A stretch of DNA of 64,000 nucleotides from Rhodanobacter ginsengisoli (GTDB lineage Bacteria > Pseudomonadota > Gammaproteobacteria > Xanthomonadales > Rhodanobacteraceae): NCBI RefSeq assembly GCF_042657065.1, contig NZ_JBHSNF010000003.1, forward strand, positions 538,373 through 602,372. The letters are read 5' to 3'. Positions 33,826 to 43,792 of this stretch are shown piece after piece; position 1 is the first letter of the stretch; each line of letters begins with the position of its first letter. A program made the translations under genes and the position numbers. Below the pieces are notes generated by a model that saw only the letters and a program-made list of their open reading frames with translations, made no database searches and was not told the DNA's origin.

Positions 33826-36800
33826 ATGTCGGGTCGATCATGGGGTCTGCTGCGTCTGGGGTTGTCGGTTTGGCTGGGGTTGCTGCTCGTTGCGCCGTTG
33901 CCGGCGCAGGACATCCCGCCGCCGTTGCGCGACTGGCAGGGCTGGGTGCTGCATGACGTGCCCCGGCACGACTGCCCGTTCCTCGCCAACCAGATGCCGA
34001 CTCCCGGCACCTACCAGTGCGCCTGGCCCGGTCGGCTGACAATCGATGCCGGCCAGGACGGCGGTCGCTTCAGCCTCCAGGTGCATGTGGATGCGCCAAG
34101 CTGGGTCGCGCTGCCGGGCGACGGCAGGAACTGGCCGCAACAGGTCAGCGCCAACCGGCAGGCGGCGACCGTGCTGCAGCGTGGCGGCGTGCCGATGCTG
34201 TGGCTGACCCCGGGCGACTACCGGCTCAGCGGCGTCCTGCCCTGGTCCACGCGCCCCGCGCGCTTGCGCGTTCCGGCGGCGATCGGACTGGTTGCGCTGC
34301 AGGTCGACGGTGCCGCGGTCACGCGCATCGAACGCCATGGCGAGCAGCTGACCCTGGGCGAGGCCGCGGCGGCACAACAGGCTTCCGACGCGCTGGCGCT
34401 GCGCGTCTACCGGCGCCTGCAGGACGGACTGCCCGCCACCCTGCAGACCCGATTGCAGTTCAACGTCACCGGCAGCGCGCGCGAGCAGCTGCTTGGTCCG
34501 GCATTGCCGGCGGGCTTCGTGGCGACGGCGCTGTCCGGCAATCTGCCGGCGCGGCTGGAGGGCGATGGTCGCCTGCGCGTGCAACTGCGACCGGGCCAGT
34601 GGACCGTCACGCTGGATGCCCGCAGCGTCGAGCCACTGGGCAAGGTGGCGCTGAAGCTGCCGCCGGCGCCGTGGCCGCGGCAGGAGATCTGGAGCTATGC
34701 CGATGACCCCGCCCTGCGCGGCACGCGGGTGGAAGGCCGTCCCATCGATGCCGCGCAAGCGGGCGTGCCGGGCGACTGGGCCGCCTTGCCGGCGTTCGCG
34801 CTGGACGATGGCGCCGGCCTGGCCATCGAGCAGGGCACACGCGGTGACGAAGGCGGCCAGGGCGATCAACTGCGCCTGCATCGCCAGCTGTGGCTGGACT
34901 TCGACGGCGGCGGCCTCAGCGTCGCCGACCGGCTGAACGGCGAGCTGCGTCATCACCAGCGACTGGACGTGAGCACTCCGTGGCAACTGCAGCGCGCGGC
35001 GCAGAACGGCGAACCGCTGCTGATCACGCAGGGCGAGCACGGCGCCAGCGGCGTCGAATTGCGCGATCGCCAGCTCGATCTGCAGGCGGGATTGCGCCTG
35101 CCCGGCCACGCCGCGGCGATCCCCAGTTCCGGCTGGCAGGTGCCGCTGGACGGGATCGACGCGACCCTGCATCTGCCTTACGGCTACCGTCTGCTCGGTG
35201 CGATCGGCGCGGACCGTTCGCCCGATTCGTGGGTGGCGCAATGGAGTCTGCTCGACCTGTTCGTGGTGGCGCTGATCGCGCTGCTGGCGGGACGCCTGCT
35301 CGGCTGGCCATGGGCGCTGCTGGCCGCCGGCTATCTGGCGCTGGCCCAGCACGAGAACACCGCGCCGCTGTGGACACTGGCCGTGGTGCTGGCGCTGGCA
35401 TTGCTGCTGCGGGCGCTGCCTGAGGGGCGATTGCGCTCGGCAGCGCGGATCGGGACGCTCGGCGTGTTCGCGCTCGCCGTGCTGTGGACGCTGCCGTTCG
35501 CCGCGAGCCAGCTGCAATATGCCCTGCATCCACAGCTGGAGGGCGGCCACCAGGGCGGTATTCAGAACCGCATCGTGTCGGCGAATTTCATCGAGCCGCC
35601 CGCGCAGGACGAGCTCGCGATGAATGCGCCGCAGGAGCCGGAACTCAAGGCCAATCAGGAACGTGCAGCACCGGCGCCGTCACCGGCGTCTCCCACCGGG
35701 GAGATCAGCGAGAATGCCGTGCAGTACGCCCCGGCACAGCAATCCATGCTGGCCGGTGGCGCGGCCCGGGGTTCCAGATTGCAGTCCGTGGTCGTAACGG
35801 CTTCGACGATTACGGCCGCTCAGCGTAATGGCCTGGACCAGGGCTCGCGCACGCTGATCCAGGCGGGTGCCGGCATGCCGCACTGGGACGAAGGCAACGA
35901 CTATCGCCTCGGCTGGTCCGGTCCGGTGACGGCGCAGCAGAGCACGCGGCTGGTGATCGCGCCGGCATGGCTGGTGCGGCTGTTGCGGGTGGCCATGGTG
36001 GTCTTGCTGGCCGCGCTGCTGGCGAAGCTGGTGACGACCCTGCTGTCGCCGTGGCAAGGCCGCTGGGCAAGCTGGCGCCGGGGCAGCGCGGCGAGTGCGG
36101 CGCTGCTGGCGCTGATGTTGTCGACGCATGGCGCGCAGGCGCAAGGCCTGCCCGACCAGCAGCTGCTGGCCCAGCTGCGCAGCCGCCTGACCGAGGCGCC
36201 AAAGTGCGCGCCCGCCTGTGCCGATCTGGCCCAGGCGCAACTGCAGATCAAGGACGACACGCTCGACCTCGAACTGGACGCGCACATCGGCACGCCGGTC
36301 GCCCTGGCGTTGCCGCAGGCCGACGAGGGGCTGCAGCTGCTCGACGTGGCCGTGGACGGTCACGCCGATGCCGCGCTGACCCGCCAGGGCGATCAGCTGC
36401 TGCTGCGACTGGATCGCGGTGTGCACCGGGTCGGCCTGCGTTACCGCATCGGTGCGGGCGACACCGTCAGCCTGCGTTTCCCGCTGCACCCGCAACGCGT
36501 CGTGTTTTCCGGCCAGGGCTGGTCGGCGGACGGGATCGACGACGGCCGCGCGCTGGGCGACAGCATTGCCCTGCATCGCACGCGTACCGGCAGTGACGGC
36601 CGTCGTCTGGCCGCGGCGCAGAGTTTTCCTCCGTATGTCCGGCTGACCCGCACCCTGGTTCTCGGGGTCGACTGGACGGTCGAGAACGTGGTCGAACGGA
36701 TCGCGCCGAGGGAAGGTGGCTTCAGCATCACGCTGCCGCTGCTGCCGGGTGAGCATCCACTGGGCGAGGGCGTGCCGGTGAAGGACGGTCGCATCGACAT

Positions 36801-38019
36801 CACCTTCAACGCGAACAGCAACGTGGTGCGCTGGAACAGTCGCCTCGATCATGCGCCGCAGCTGGCGTTGAAGGCACCCGGACTGGGTGAGCGCGCCGAA
36901 GTCTGGCAGATCGATGCCGCGCCGATGTGGCATGTCGATGCGAAGGGTGTGCCGACCAGCGCCAGTGACCAGGGTCTGCTGTACCAGCCGCTGCCGGGCG
37001 AGACCCTGCAGCTCGCTTTCAGCCAGCCCGTCGCCGTGGACGGTGCCAGCCTGGCCTTCGATGGGGTGAGCATGGCCAGCACGGCCGGCGAGCGCGCCAC
37101 CGAAACCCGCCTGACCCTGCAGGCGCGCAGCACGCGCGGCGGCGAACACGCGATCGACCTGCCGGCCGGCGCCGAACTGCTGCAGGCGCAGCGCGACGGC
37201 GAATCGATCAACCTGGCGATACGCGACGGCAAACTCAGCCTGCCGCTGTTGCCGGGCAGCCATGCCTACTCGCTGCGCCTGCGCGAACCGCGGGGCATCT
37301 CCGCCCGCATGCACACGCCGACGTTCGCGCTGCACGCGCCGGTGGCGAACATCGACCTGGCCTTGCAGCTGCCGCAGGATCGCTGGGTGCTGTGGACCTG
37401 GGGCCCCACCGATGGACCGGCGGTGCTGTACTGGTCGCAGCTGGTCGTCCTCCTGCTGGCGGCATGGCTGCTCGCGCGGTTTGCACCCACGCCGCTACGT
37501 TTTCGCCACTGGCTGCTGCTCGGGCTGGGCTTCTCCGCATTCGCCTGGAGTGCCTATGCGCTGGTGGCGGCATGGATGATCCTGCTGGGGTTGCGCGCGC
37601 GCGGGGCGCCGGCCGAACGATGGAGTGCGACCCGCTTCAACCTGCTGCAATGCGCGCTGGCCGCACTGACCCTGCTGGCGCTGGCGGTGCTGATCAGTGC
37701 CGTGCCGAAGGGGTTGCTGGGGCTGCCGGACATGCACGTGGCCGGCAACAACTCCAGCGCCTGGAACCTGCACTGGTTTGCCGACCAGAGCGCGAATGCG
37801 CTGCCACTTGGCGGCGTGTTCAGCGTCTCGCTGTGGGTCTACAAGATCGCCATGCTGGCCTGGGCGCTGTGGCTGGCGAACGCGTTGATCGGCTGGATGC
37901 GCTGGGCGTTCGATGCGTGGACGCACGGCGGCTACTGGCGCAAGCGCGAGCCGAAGCGGGGAGTGACACCGCCGCAGCTGCCGCCCTCATCGGAGCAGGG
38001 GGCGGCGCCCGATGCCTGA
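33826..38019 (+). CDS. Giant multi-domain membrane protein of unknown function
   Basis: A 1397-residue envelope protein that I do not recognise. The start has AGGGAGAAGGGC just upstream and a signal peptide (LLRLGLSVWLGLLLVAPLPA). Residues 30-460 look periplasmic and beta-rich; a membrane block lies at about 470-560; a Pro/Ala/Gln linker region (PAPSPASPTGEISENAVQYA) follows; a further helix lies near 720-760, then a second signal-like segment (SAALLALMLSTHGAQAQGLP near 760-785) introduces another periplasmic half, and 5-6 helices close the protein. It reads as two exported proteins joined head to tail. The gene overlaps prmC by 8 bases, so the two are translationally coupled. Confidence 0.75.
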   Translation: MSGRSWGLLRLGLSVWLGLLLVAPLPAQDIPPPLRDWQGWVLHDVPRHDCPFLANQMPTPGTYQCAWPGRLTIDAGQDGGRFSLQVHVDAPSWVALPGDGRNWPQQVSANRQAATVLQRGGVPMLWLTPGDYRLSGVLPWSTRPARLRVPAAIGLVALQVDGAAVTRIERHGEQLTLGEAAAAQQASDALALRVYRRLQDGLPATLQTRLQFNVTGSAREQLLGPALPAGFVATALSGNLPARLEGDGRLRVQLRPGQWTVTLDARSVEPLGKVALKLPPAPWPRQEIWSYADDPALRGTRVEGRPIDAAQAGVPGDWAALPAFALDDGAGLAIEQGTRGDEGGQGDQLRLHRQLWLDFDGGGLSVADRLNGELRHHQRLDVSTPWQLQRAAQNGEPLLITQGEHGASGVELRDRQLDLQAGLRLPGHAAAIPSSGWQVPLDGIDATLHLPYGYRLLGAIGADRSPDSWVAQWSLLDLFVVALIALLAGRLLGWPWALLAAGYLALAQHENTAPLWTLAVVLALALLLRALPEGRLRSAARIGTLGVFALAVLWTLPFAASQLQYALHPQLEGGHQGGIQNRIVSANFIEPPAQDELAMNAPQEPELKANQERAAPAPSPASPTGEISENAVQYAPAQQSMLAGGAARGSRLQSVVVTASTITAAQRNGLDQGSRTLIQAGAGMPHWDEGNDYRLGWSGPVTAQQSTRLVIAPAWLVRLLRVAMVVLLAALLAKLVTTLLSPWQGRWASWRRGSAASAALLALMLSTHGAQAQGLPDQQLLAQLRSRLTEAPKCAPACADLAQAQLQIKDDTLDLELDAHIGTPVALALPQADEGLQLLDVAVDGHADAALTRQGDQLLLRLDRGVHRVGLRYRIGAGDTVSLRFPLHPQRVVFSGQGWSADGIDDGRALGDSIALHRTRTGSDGRRLAAAQSFPPYVRLTRTLVLGVDWTVENVVERIAPREGGFSITLPLLPGEHPLGEGVPVKDGRIDITFNANSNVVRWNSRLDHAPQLALKAPGLGERAEVWQIDAAPMWHVDAKGVPTSASDQGLLYQPLPGETLQLAFSQPVAVDGASLAFDGVSMASTAGERATETRLTLQARSTRGGEHAIDLPAGAELLQAQRDGESINLAIRDGKLSLPLLPGSHAYSLRLREPRGISARMHTPTFALHAPVANIDLALQLPQDRWVLWTWGPTDGPAVLYWSQLVVLLLAAWLLARFAPTPLRFRHWLLLGLGFSAFAWSAYALVAAWMILLGLRARGAPAERWSATRFNLLQCALAALTLLALAVLISAVPKGLLGLPDMHVAGNNSSAWNLHWFADQSANALPLGGVFSVSLWVYKIAMLAWALWLANALIGWMRWAFDAWTHGGYWRKREPKRGVTPPQLPPSSEQGAAPDA

Positions 38020-38839
38020 TGTGCGCAGCGTGCTGGCCAAGGCCGCGCAACGGCTCGGCGAACGGGCCGACGCCGAGCTGTTGCTGCTGCATGTCGTGGA
38101 GCAGCCACGCAGCTGGCTGTTCACGCACGCGGAAGACGTGCTCGGTATGGACGTCCAGACGGCTTATGCGGCCCTGGTCGAACGCCGCGCGGCGGGCGAG
38201 CCGGTGGCCTACATCACCGGCCGCCGCGGCTTCTGGTCGCTGGACCTGGAAGTGACCCCGGCTACCCTGATCCCGCGCCCGGAGACCGAGCTGCTGGTGG
38301 AGCTGGCGCTGGAACGACTGCCGCCGGACACCGGCGTGACCGTGGTCGATCTGGGCACGGGCAGCGGCGCCATAGCCCTGGCCATCGCCAGCGAGCGGCC
38401 GCGGGCAAACGTGATCGCCACCGATGCCAGTGCCGAGGCTCTCGCCGTGGCAAGCGGCAACGCGCAGCGCCTGGGCATCGCCAACGTCAGCTTCATGAGA
38501 GGCGACTGGCTGGCCCCGCTGGGCGAGCGGCGAGTCGCGATGATCGTTTCCAACCCGCCCTACATTGAAGCGGCCGATCCGCACCTGGCGCAGGGCGACC
38601 TGCGCTTCGAGCCGACCAGCGCGCTGGCCTCGGGCGAGGATGGGCTGGACGATATCCGCCGCATCGTGATCGACGGGCGCGAGCACCTGCAGTCCGGCGG
38701 CTGGCTGTTGTTCGAACACGGCTGGAACCAGGGTAAGGCGGCACGCGCGCTGCTGCTGAAGGCAGGGTATGCACAGGTATTCACGGCGCGGGATCTCGAG
38801 CTGCGCGACCGCGTCAGCGGAGCCAGCCTGCGCGCGTGA
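38012..38839 (+). CDS. prmC: Peptide chain release factor N5-glutamine methyltransferase
   Basis: Methylates the GGQ glutamine of release factors RF1 and RF2. The 275-residue product has the N-terminal helical domain with the segment VAYITGRRGFWSLDLEVTPA and LIPRPETELLVELAL, the SAM-binding DLGTGSG at 113-119 and the catalytic NPPY at 181-184. The gene overlaps the end of the giant membrane-protein gene by 8 bases. In many bacteria prmC follows prfA; here it does not, which is unremarkable for this lineage. Confidence 0.93.
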   Translation: MPDVRSVLAKAAQRLGERADAELLLLHVVEQPRSWLFTHAEDVLGMDVQTAYAALVERRAAGEPVAYITGRRGFWSLDLEVTPATLIPRPETELLVELALERLPPDTGVTVVDLGTGSGAIALAIASERPRANVIATDASAEALAVASGNAQRLGIANVSFMRGDWLAPLGERRVAMIVSNPPYIEAADPHLAQGDLRFEPTSALASGEDGLDDIRRIVIDGREHLQSGGWLLFEHGWNQGKAARALLLKAGYAQVFTARDLELRDRVSGASLRA

Positions 38840-39004
38840 AGGGCGCACACAGCGCAGACGTGGCGGGCAACATGGATCGGACTTGACGAGCAGGCACTAC
38901 CTGATCCGGGCCCGCCTTTCCGGGCGATCTCGAGCCGTGTCGAGAAATGCAGGATGCCGCGGAGCGCGCATCTCATGCTGCCGGGGCGATGCCTCGTTGC
39001 CGCG

Positions 39005-40897
39005 TCAGCCGGCGCTGGCCGCGTGGGTGGCACTCAACTGCGGGAAGCGTGCATTGATCGCCGTGCGGATGCCGGGGAGGTCCAGGCCCGCCATGCTCAG
39101 CACTTCCTCGCGGCTGCCGTGCTCCAGATAGACGTCGGGAAGGCCCAGGTGCAGGATCGGCAGGGTGATGCCGTGCGCGGCCAGGCACTCGGCCACGGCG
39201 GAGCCGGCACCGCCGGCGATCGCGTTGTCTTCCAGCGTCACGAACGCGTCGTGGGTTTTCGCCAACTCCACGATCAGCGCCTCGTCCAGCGGCTTGACGA
39301 AGCGCATGTTGACCAGGCTGGCGTCGAGTTCGCCGGCGATCGTGGTCGCGGGCGCGAGCATCGCGCCGAAGCTGAGCAGGGCCAGGCCGTGACCGCGCCG
39401 GCGCAGCTCGGCCTTGCCGATCGGCAGGGTATCCAGTGCCTCATGGATCGCCGCGCCGGGGCCGCTGCCGCGCGGGTAGCGTACGGCGGCGGGACCGGCG
39501 TAGCCGAAGCCGGTGCTGAGCATCATGCGGCACTCGTTCTCGTCGGCCGGCGCCATGATGACGAAGTTCGGCAGGCAGCGCAGGAAACTGAGATCGAAGC
39601 TGCCCGAATGGGTGGCGCCATCGGGGCCGACCACGCCGGCGCGGTCGATCGCGAACGTCACGTCGAGATTCTGCAGCGCCACGTCGTGGATCGCCTGATC
39701 GTAGGCGCGCTGCAGGAAGGTCGAATAGATCGCGACCACCGGCTTGGCGCCCTCGCAGGCCATGCCGGCGGCCAGCGTCACCGCGTGCTGCTCGGCGATC
39801 GCCACGTCGAAGTAGCGCTGCGGATATTCCTTCGAGAAACGTACCAGCCCGGAGCCCTCGCGCATCGCCGGGGTGATCGCGAGCAGGCGCTCGTCCGCGG
39901 CGGCCTGATCGCACAGCCAGTCACCGAAGATGTCGGTATAGCTGGGCTTGGCCGGCGCGTTCTTCTTGACCAGGCCGGCCTGCGGATCGAACGGGCCGAC
40001 CGCGTGGTATTCGATCTGCGCCTGCTCGGCCGGGGCGTAGCCCTTGCCCTTGGTGGTGATCACGTGCAGCAGCTGCGGGCCGGGCAGGTGCTTCACCGTG
40101 CGCAGCGCCTGCAGCAGTTGCGGAATGTTGTGGCCGTCGATCGGCCCGGTGTAATGGAAACCCAGTTCCTCGAACAGGGTCGAGGGCACGAACATGCCCT
40201 TGGCATGTTCCTCCCAGCGCTTGAAGAAGCGGCCCATGAAGGACTGCTTCGGGATCGCCCGCTTGGCCCGCTCGCGCCATTCGTTGAGCCGGCGGCTGGC
40301 CATCGCGCGGGCCATCACCTTGGTCATCGCCCCGACGTTCTCGCTGATCGACATGCCGTTGTCGTTGAACACCACCAGCATGTCGGGCTCGACGTCGCCG
40401 CCGTGGTTGAGTGCCTCGAATGCCATGCCGGCGGTCATCGCGCCGTCGCCGATCACCGCGACCACCTTGCGCTGGTCGCCCTTGCGCTGCGCCGCGATGG
40501 CCATGCCCAGCGCCGCCGAGATCGAGGTGGACGAGTGGCCGACGCCGAAGGTGTCGTACTCGCTTTCCTCGCGGCGCGGGAACGGGGCCAGGCCATCCTT
40601 CTTCTTGATCGTGGTGATGCGGTCGCGGCGACCGGTGAGGATCTTGTGCGGATAACACTGGTGGCCGACGTCCCACACCAGGCGGTCGTTCGGCGTGTCG
40701 AATTCATGATGCAGGGCCACCGTGAGCTCGACCACGCCCAGGCCCGCGCCGAAGTGGCCGCCGGAGCTGGCCACGGCTTCGATCAGGTACTGGCGCAGCT
40801 CGTCGGCGACGGCCGGCAACTCGTCATCGGGGACGCGGCGCAGATCGGCGGGCGTCTCGATCGGGGCGAGATGGGGGTAGCGGGTGAGGTCGTTCAT
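39005..40897 (-). CDS. dxs: 1-deoxy-D-xylulose-5-phosphate synthase
   Basis: Thiamine-diphosphate enzyme that condenses pyruvate and glyceraldehyde 3-phosphate, the first step of the MEP isoprenoid pathway. The 630-residue product has the entry segment GHQCYPHKILTGRRD, the TPP motif GDGAMTAGMAFEALNHGGDV ending in NDN, and the transketolase central domain with AEQHAVTLAAGMACEG. Start MNDLTRYPHLAPIETPADLR at 40897 is chosen because it matches family starts and removes a long Arg/Ala-rich extension. It stands alone, divergent from the iron-permease-like gene. Confidence 0.96.
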   Translation of the reverse strand: MNDLTRYPHLAPIETPADLRRVPDDELPAVADELRQYLIEAVASSGGHFGAGLGVVELTVALHHEFDTPNDRLVWDVGHQCYPHKILTGRRDRITTIKKKDGLAPFPRREESEYDTFGVGHSSTSISAALGMAIAAQRKGDQRKVVAVIGDGAMTAGMAFEALNHGGDVEPDMLVVFNDNGMSISENVGAMTKVMARAMASRRLNEWRERAKRAIPKQSFMGRFFKRWEEHAKGMFVPSTLFEELGFHYTGPIDGHNIPQLLQALRTVKHLPGPQLLHVITTKGKGYAPAEQAQIEYHAVGPFDPQAGLVKKNAPAKPSYTDIFGDWLCDQAAADERLLAITPAMREGSGLVRFSKEYPQRYFDVAIAEQHAVTLAAGMACEGAKPVVAIYSTFLQRAYDQAIHDVALQNLDVTFAIDRAGVVGPDGATHSGSFDLSFLRCLPNFVIMAPADENECRMMLSTGFGYAGPAAVRYPRGSGPGAAIHEALDTLPIGKAELRRRGHGLALLSFGAMLAPATTIAGELDASLVNMRFVKPLDEALIVELAKTHDAFVTLEDNAIAGGAGSAVAECLAAHGITLPILHLGLPDVYLEHGSREEVLSMAGLDLPGIRTAINARFPQLSATHAASAG

Positions 40898-41042
40898 CTG
40901 CGTATTGTTGGCCCAGCGGCGGGGCGGGGCAAGGGCAGGCATGTGAACGGTTCGGGGCAAGGCCGCCGGAAAAGCGTCTGCACGTGCCGCAGACATCCGT
41001 GAAGTGACGCTGCGTCCAGCCCACGCATCGAGGAATCCGGCC

Positions 41043-41486
41043 ATGTCCGCACGCAAGCTGTTCCGCCGTTTTGCCGAAACCACGTCGCGCTATGCCGGCA
41101 AGCCGATGGCGTTCATCCTGGCCGTCGCCCTGGTGGCCGTATGGGCGACAACGGGCCCGCTGTTCGGGTTCGGCGATACCTGGCAGCTGGTGATCAACAC
41201 CTCGACCACGATCATCACCTTCCTGATGGTGTTCCTGATCCAGAACAGCCAGAACCGGGATACCGCGGCGCTGCAGATCAAGCTGGACGAGCTGATCCGC
41301 ACCAGTCAGGCGCACAACGCGCTGCTGGACCTCGAAGAACTGGACGAGGAGGACCTCGACCGGATCCGCAAGCACTACCGCAAGCTGGCCCACACCGCCT
41401 ACACCAGCATCGACACGATCGAGCAGGATGCGCGCGACCTCCACAACGACGAAAACGGTGACGGCGGGAACGGTACGCCCGGGTGA
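41043..41486 (+). CDS. Low-affinity iron permease family protein
   Basis: A 147-residue membrane protein with two hydrophobic segments (MAFILAVALVAVWATTGPLF and ITFLMVFLIQN) and the family signature TWQLVINTSTTIITFLMVFL with IQNSQNRDTAALQIKLDELI. The acidic C-terminal tail (LEELDEEDLDRIRKHYRKLA) follows. The name comes from distant similarity to yeast Fet4; an iron-transport function in bacteria is unproven. It converges on the HNH gene with 7 bases between stop codons. Confidence 0.85.
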   Translation: MSARKLFRRFAETTSRYAGKPMAFILAVALVAVWATTGPLFGFGDTWQLVINTSTTIITFLMVFLIQNSQNRDTAALQIKLDELIRTSQAHNALLDLEELDEEDLDRIRKHYRKLAHTAYTSIDTIEQDARDLHNDENGDGGNGTPG

Positions 41487-41493
41487 AGTCCCC

Positions 41494-42093
41494 TCAGGCG
41501 TTGATCGGTCGTCGGTCGCGCGGCAGGCGGCTGACCAGGAACTCCATCTGGTCGGCCAGGATGTTGCGGTTGGACAGGATCAGGTGCTCGACCCAGCTGG
41601 GCCGGTACGGCACCGCCAGCAGCGGCATGTTGGCCTGCTGTGGCGTGCGGTTGCTCTTCTTCAGGTTGCAGGCGAGGCAGGCGCTGACCACGTTTTCCCA
41701 TTCGTCCTTGCCACGCTTGGAGATCGGCAGCACGTGGTCGCGGGTCAGCTCGGCACGGGTGAAGTGCTCACCGCAATACAGGCAGATGTGGCGATCGCGG
41801 GCGAACAGCGCCGTGTTGGTCAATGCCGGTGCCGGGTCGATCGCGTGTTCCCGGCAATGGCCGGTGCTGGCCACGATCGGATGCAGCTGCAGCTGGCTCT
41901 GCACGCCAAGCAGACGGTTGTGGCCACCATGCACGGTGAGGCAGGGGTCGCCCAGGGTCCAGGCGACCGCGTCGCGGACATACAGGCAAACCGCGTCCTG
42001 CCAGCTGATCCAGTCGAGGATCCTGCCGGCGGCGTCCAGCGACAACACGCGGGTCGCGTTGAGATCGGCCCGGATTGACACATCCATCAGCAT
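41494..42093 (-). CDS. HNH endonuclease domain protein
   Basis: A 199-residue protein with a C-terminal HNH nuclease module. A zinc pair CLYCGEHF and CLACNLKK brackets the catalytic segment LTRDHVLPISKRGKDEWENV, with the HNH His, Asn and the metal-site residues all present. The N-terminal half (LNATRVLSLDAAGRILDWIS, then VHGGHNRLLGVQSQLQLHP) is a conserved extension seen in stand-alone HNH proteins of many proteobacteria. These are usually chromosomal, not restriction enzymes; the role is unknown, with DNA repair a common suggestion. No methyltransferase or phage genes are nearby. Confidence 0.85.
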   Translation of the reverse strand: MLMDVSIRADLNATRVLSLDAAGRILDWISWQDAVCLYVRDAVAWTLGDPCLTVHGGHNRLLGVQSQLQLHPIVASTGHCREHAIDPAPALTNTALFARDRHICLYCGEHFTRAELTRDHVLPISKRGKDEWENVVSACLACNLKKSNRTPQQANMPLLAVPYRPSWVEHLILSNRNILADQMEFLVSRLPRDRRPINA

Positions 42094-42322
42094 GTAAATC
42101 GTCCTTCAGCCAGGGCTTCGAAAGAGCGTTTCGGCAATGCATGGTGCTTGTCTGGGGGCAGCATAGAACAATTCGATTGCAATTCGCATGCAGGCGGGCG
42201 GCCGGGCAGTCGCCGCCACCGGGCAGCGCTGATATGATCGACAGTCAACACAGACCCTGCGCCGGGTTTGGTAGGGGCGCTTCGGTGGTGACCCGGCACG
42301 GCGAGGGCAAAGGTGGATCAAC

Positions 42323-43096
42323 GTGGCTGAAGTCATTTTCTACGAGCGTCCGGTGCCGCTCAATCGTGCCGAACACAAGGACCTGCGCCTCAAGGCGATG
42401 CCGAACCTGAAGTTCGCGATGAACACGCATTCGGTACCGCTGACCGGTGCGGAGTTCGGTATTGCCGCCCGCGACCTGCTGATCGTGTTCGCCGGTACCG
42501 AAATGTCCAACGCCGGTCCGATCGCGCTGCTGGGCCTGCGCGAGAACGAAAACCTGTTTGTCGATGCCGAGGGTCAATGGGCGCCGAACGTCTACATTCC
42601 GGGATTCATCCGGCGTTATCCGTTCGTTCTCGCCGAGAAGCCGGCCGATCAGGAAGGTGAGGACTTCACCGTGTTCCTCGATGAGCACTACGAAGGCTTC
42701 AACAACGTGGATGGCGAGCGTCTGTTCAAGGAAGACGGCAGCGACACCGAACTGCTGACCAATGCCGTCAACTTCCTGGGCGAATTCCAGCAGAACATCA
42801 CCCGCACCCGCTACTTCATGCAGCAGCTGGTCAAGCATGACCTGCTGGAGCCGCGCAACGTGCAACTGCAGAAAGGCGGCCAGGACGGGCGCTCGATCAA
42901 TCTCGCTGGCCTGTTCGTGGTCAACGAGGAAAAGCTGCGTGCGCTGGACGAGAAGGTCACCCACGAGTTCCTGCGTGATGGCGTGCTCGGCTGGGTTTAC
43001 GCGCATTTGCTGTCGCTGGCCAACGTCGATCGCCTGGCCCAGCGCCTGGATGCACGTGAGCGGGCCGAGGCGGCAGCCGGTACGACCACGAACTGA
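42323..43096 (+). CDS. SapC family protein
   Basis: A 257-residue protein of the SapC family (named after an S-layer-associated gene of Campylobacter). Visible family features: VIFYERPVPLNRAEHKDLRL at the start, SVPLTGAEFGIAARDLLIVF, VDAEGQWAPNVYIPGFIRRY and NITRTRYFMQQLVKHDLLEP. No signal peptide is present. Translation probably begins at a GTG (42323), preceded by AGGTGG at 42311-42316. Function is unknown; in several proteobacteria such genes lie near TonB receptors or tryptophan halogenases, neither present here. A strong hairpin follows the stop codon. Confidence 0.85.
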   Translation: MAEVIFYERPVPLNRAEHKDLRLKAMPNLKFAMNTHSVPLTGAEFGIAARDLLIVFAGTEMSNAGPIALLGLRENENLFVDAEGQWAPNVYIPGFIRRYPFVLAEKPADQEGEDFTVFLDEHYEGFNNVDGERLFKEDGSDTELLTNAVNFLGEFQQNITRTRYFMQQLVKHDLLEPRNVQLQKGGQDGRSINLAGLFVVNEEKLRALDEKVTHEFLRDGVLGWVYAHLLSLANVDRLAQRLDARERAEAAAGTTTN

Positions 43097-43123
43097 TTGC
43101 CGGGCTTGCATCGGCACCAGCAA

Positions 43124-43154
43124 GAAGAAGCCGCCCTCGGGCGGCTTCTTCGTT
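43124..43154. terminator. Bidirectional terminator after sapC
   Basis: A 13-bp perfect stem (GAAGAAGCCGCCC at 43124-43136, complement at 43139-43151) with a 2-base loop, followed by GTTT on the plus strand and preceded by AAGAA on the other. It separates the convergent SapC and acetyltransferase genes. Confidence 0.82.
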
Positions 43155-43162
43155 TGATGACT

Positions 43163-43636
43163 TCAGCGGACCGGTTTGGCCAGCCTCAGCAGGTCCTCTG
43201 CGTAGCCACTGGCCTCGTACAGCCCGCGTGCACGCACGTTGCCCGGGAACACCGCCAGGGTGACCATGTGGCAGTGGTGTTCGCGCGCCCACTCCTCGGC
43301 ATGCGCCAGCAGTGCCTTGCCGACACCGTTGCCCTCGTGTTCCGGCACCACCGCCAGATCGGAAACATGACAGTTGCTGCGCCCGGTGAAGAAATCCGCG
43401 GTGCGCTGCAGATGGATGAAACCCACCCGGGTGCCACCCGCATCCTCGGCCACGAACAGGTAGCTGTTCGCCGGCTGGTCCTCCAGGTGCCGGAGCAGGT
43501 CCTGACGGATGCCCTCGATGCATTCGTGTCGACGCCGCCACGGGGGCAGGGTGAAGTCCACGAAGCGTGGCACCAGCGCCAGGATGAAATCGTCGTCGTC
43601 TTCGGCCAGACGGATCAACAGCGGTGTATCGGTCAT
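43163..43636 (-). CDS. GNAT-family N-acetyltransferase
   Basis: A 157-residue acetyltransferase of unknown substrate. The acetyl-CoA site is visible as VSDLAVVPEHEGNGVGKALL and the later strand AVFPGNVRARGLYEASGYA carries the usual tyrosine general acid. The start at 43636 (MTDTPLLIRLAEDDDDFILA) is preferred because longer in-frame extension is antisense to the ribonuclease gene. The N-terminal pattern ILALVPRFVDFTLPPWRRRH is seen in stand-alone GNATs from related bacteria. It is divergent from the RNB ribonuclease, 156 bases apart. Confidence 0.85.
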   Translation of the reverse strand: MTDTPLLIRLAEDDDDFILALVPRFVDFTLPPWRRRHECIEGIRQDLLRHLEDQPANSYLFVAEDAGGTRVGFIHLQRTADFFTGRSNCHVSDLAVVPEHEGNGVGKALLAHAEEWAREHHCHMVTLAVFPGNVRARGLYEASGYAEDLLRLAKPVR

Positions 43637-43792
43637 GGGGAATCGATAGTCGGTGGAGTTGTCCAGCCCGTTTCTACACCTTGTGTGCTGGCCATGGAAG
43701 TCCTGCCGCAGCGACGCGTGTATATTTTGCCGGCGCGACCGACGCGCGGGCAGGGGGCGCCCTGATCGCCGATCGAAATCAACAGCGGGAAA

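Noticed and set aside
41494..42093. HNH protein as part of a restriction or phage module
   Set aside because: No methyltransferase, terminase or portal genes nearby; stand-alone chromosomal HNH genes of this shape are common.
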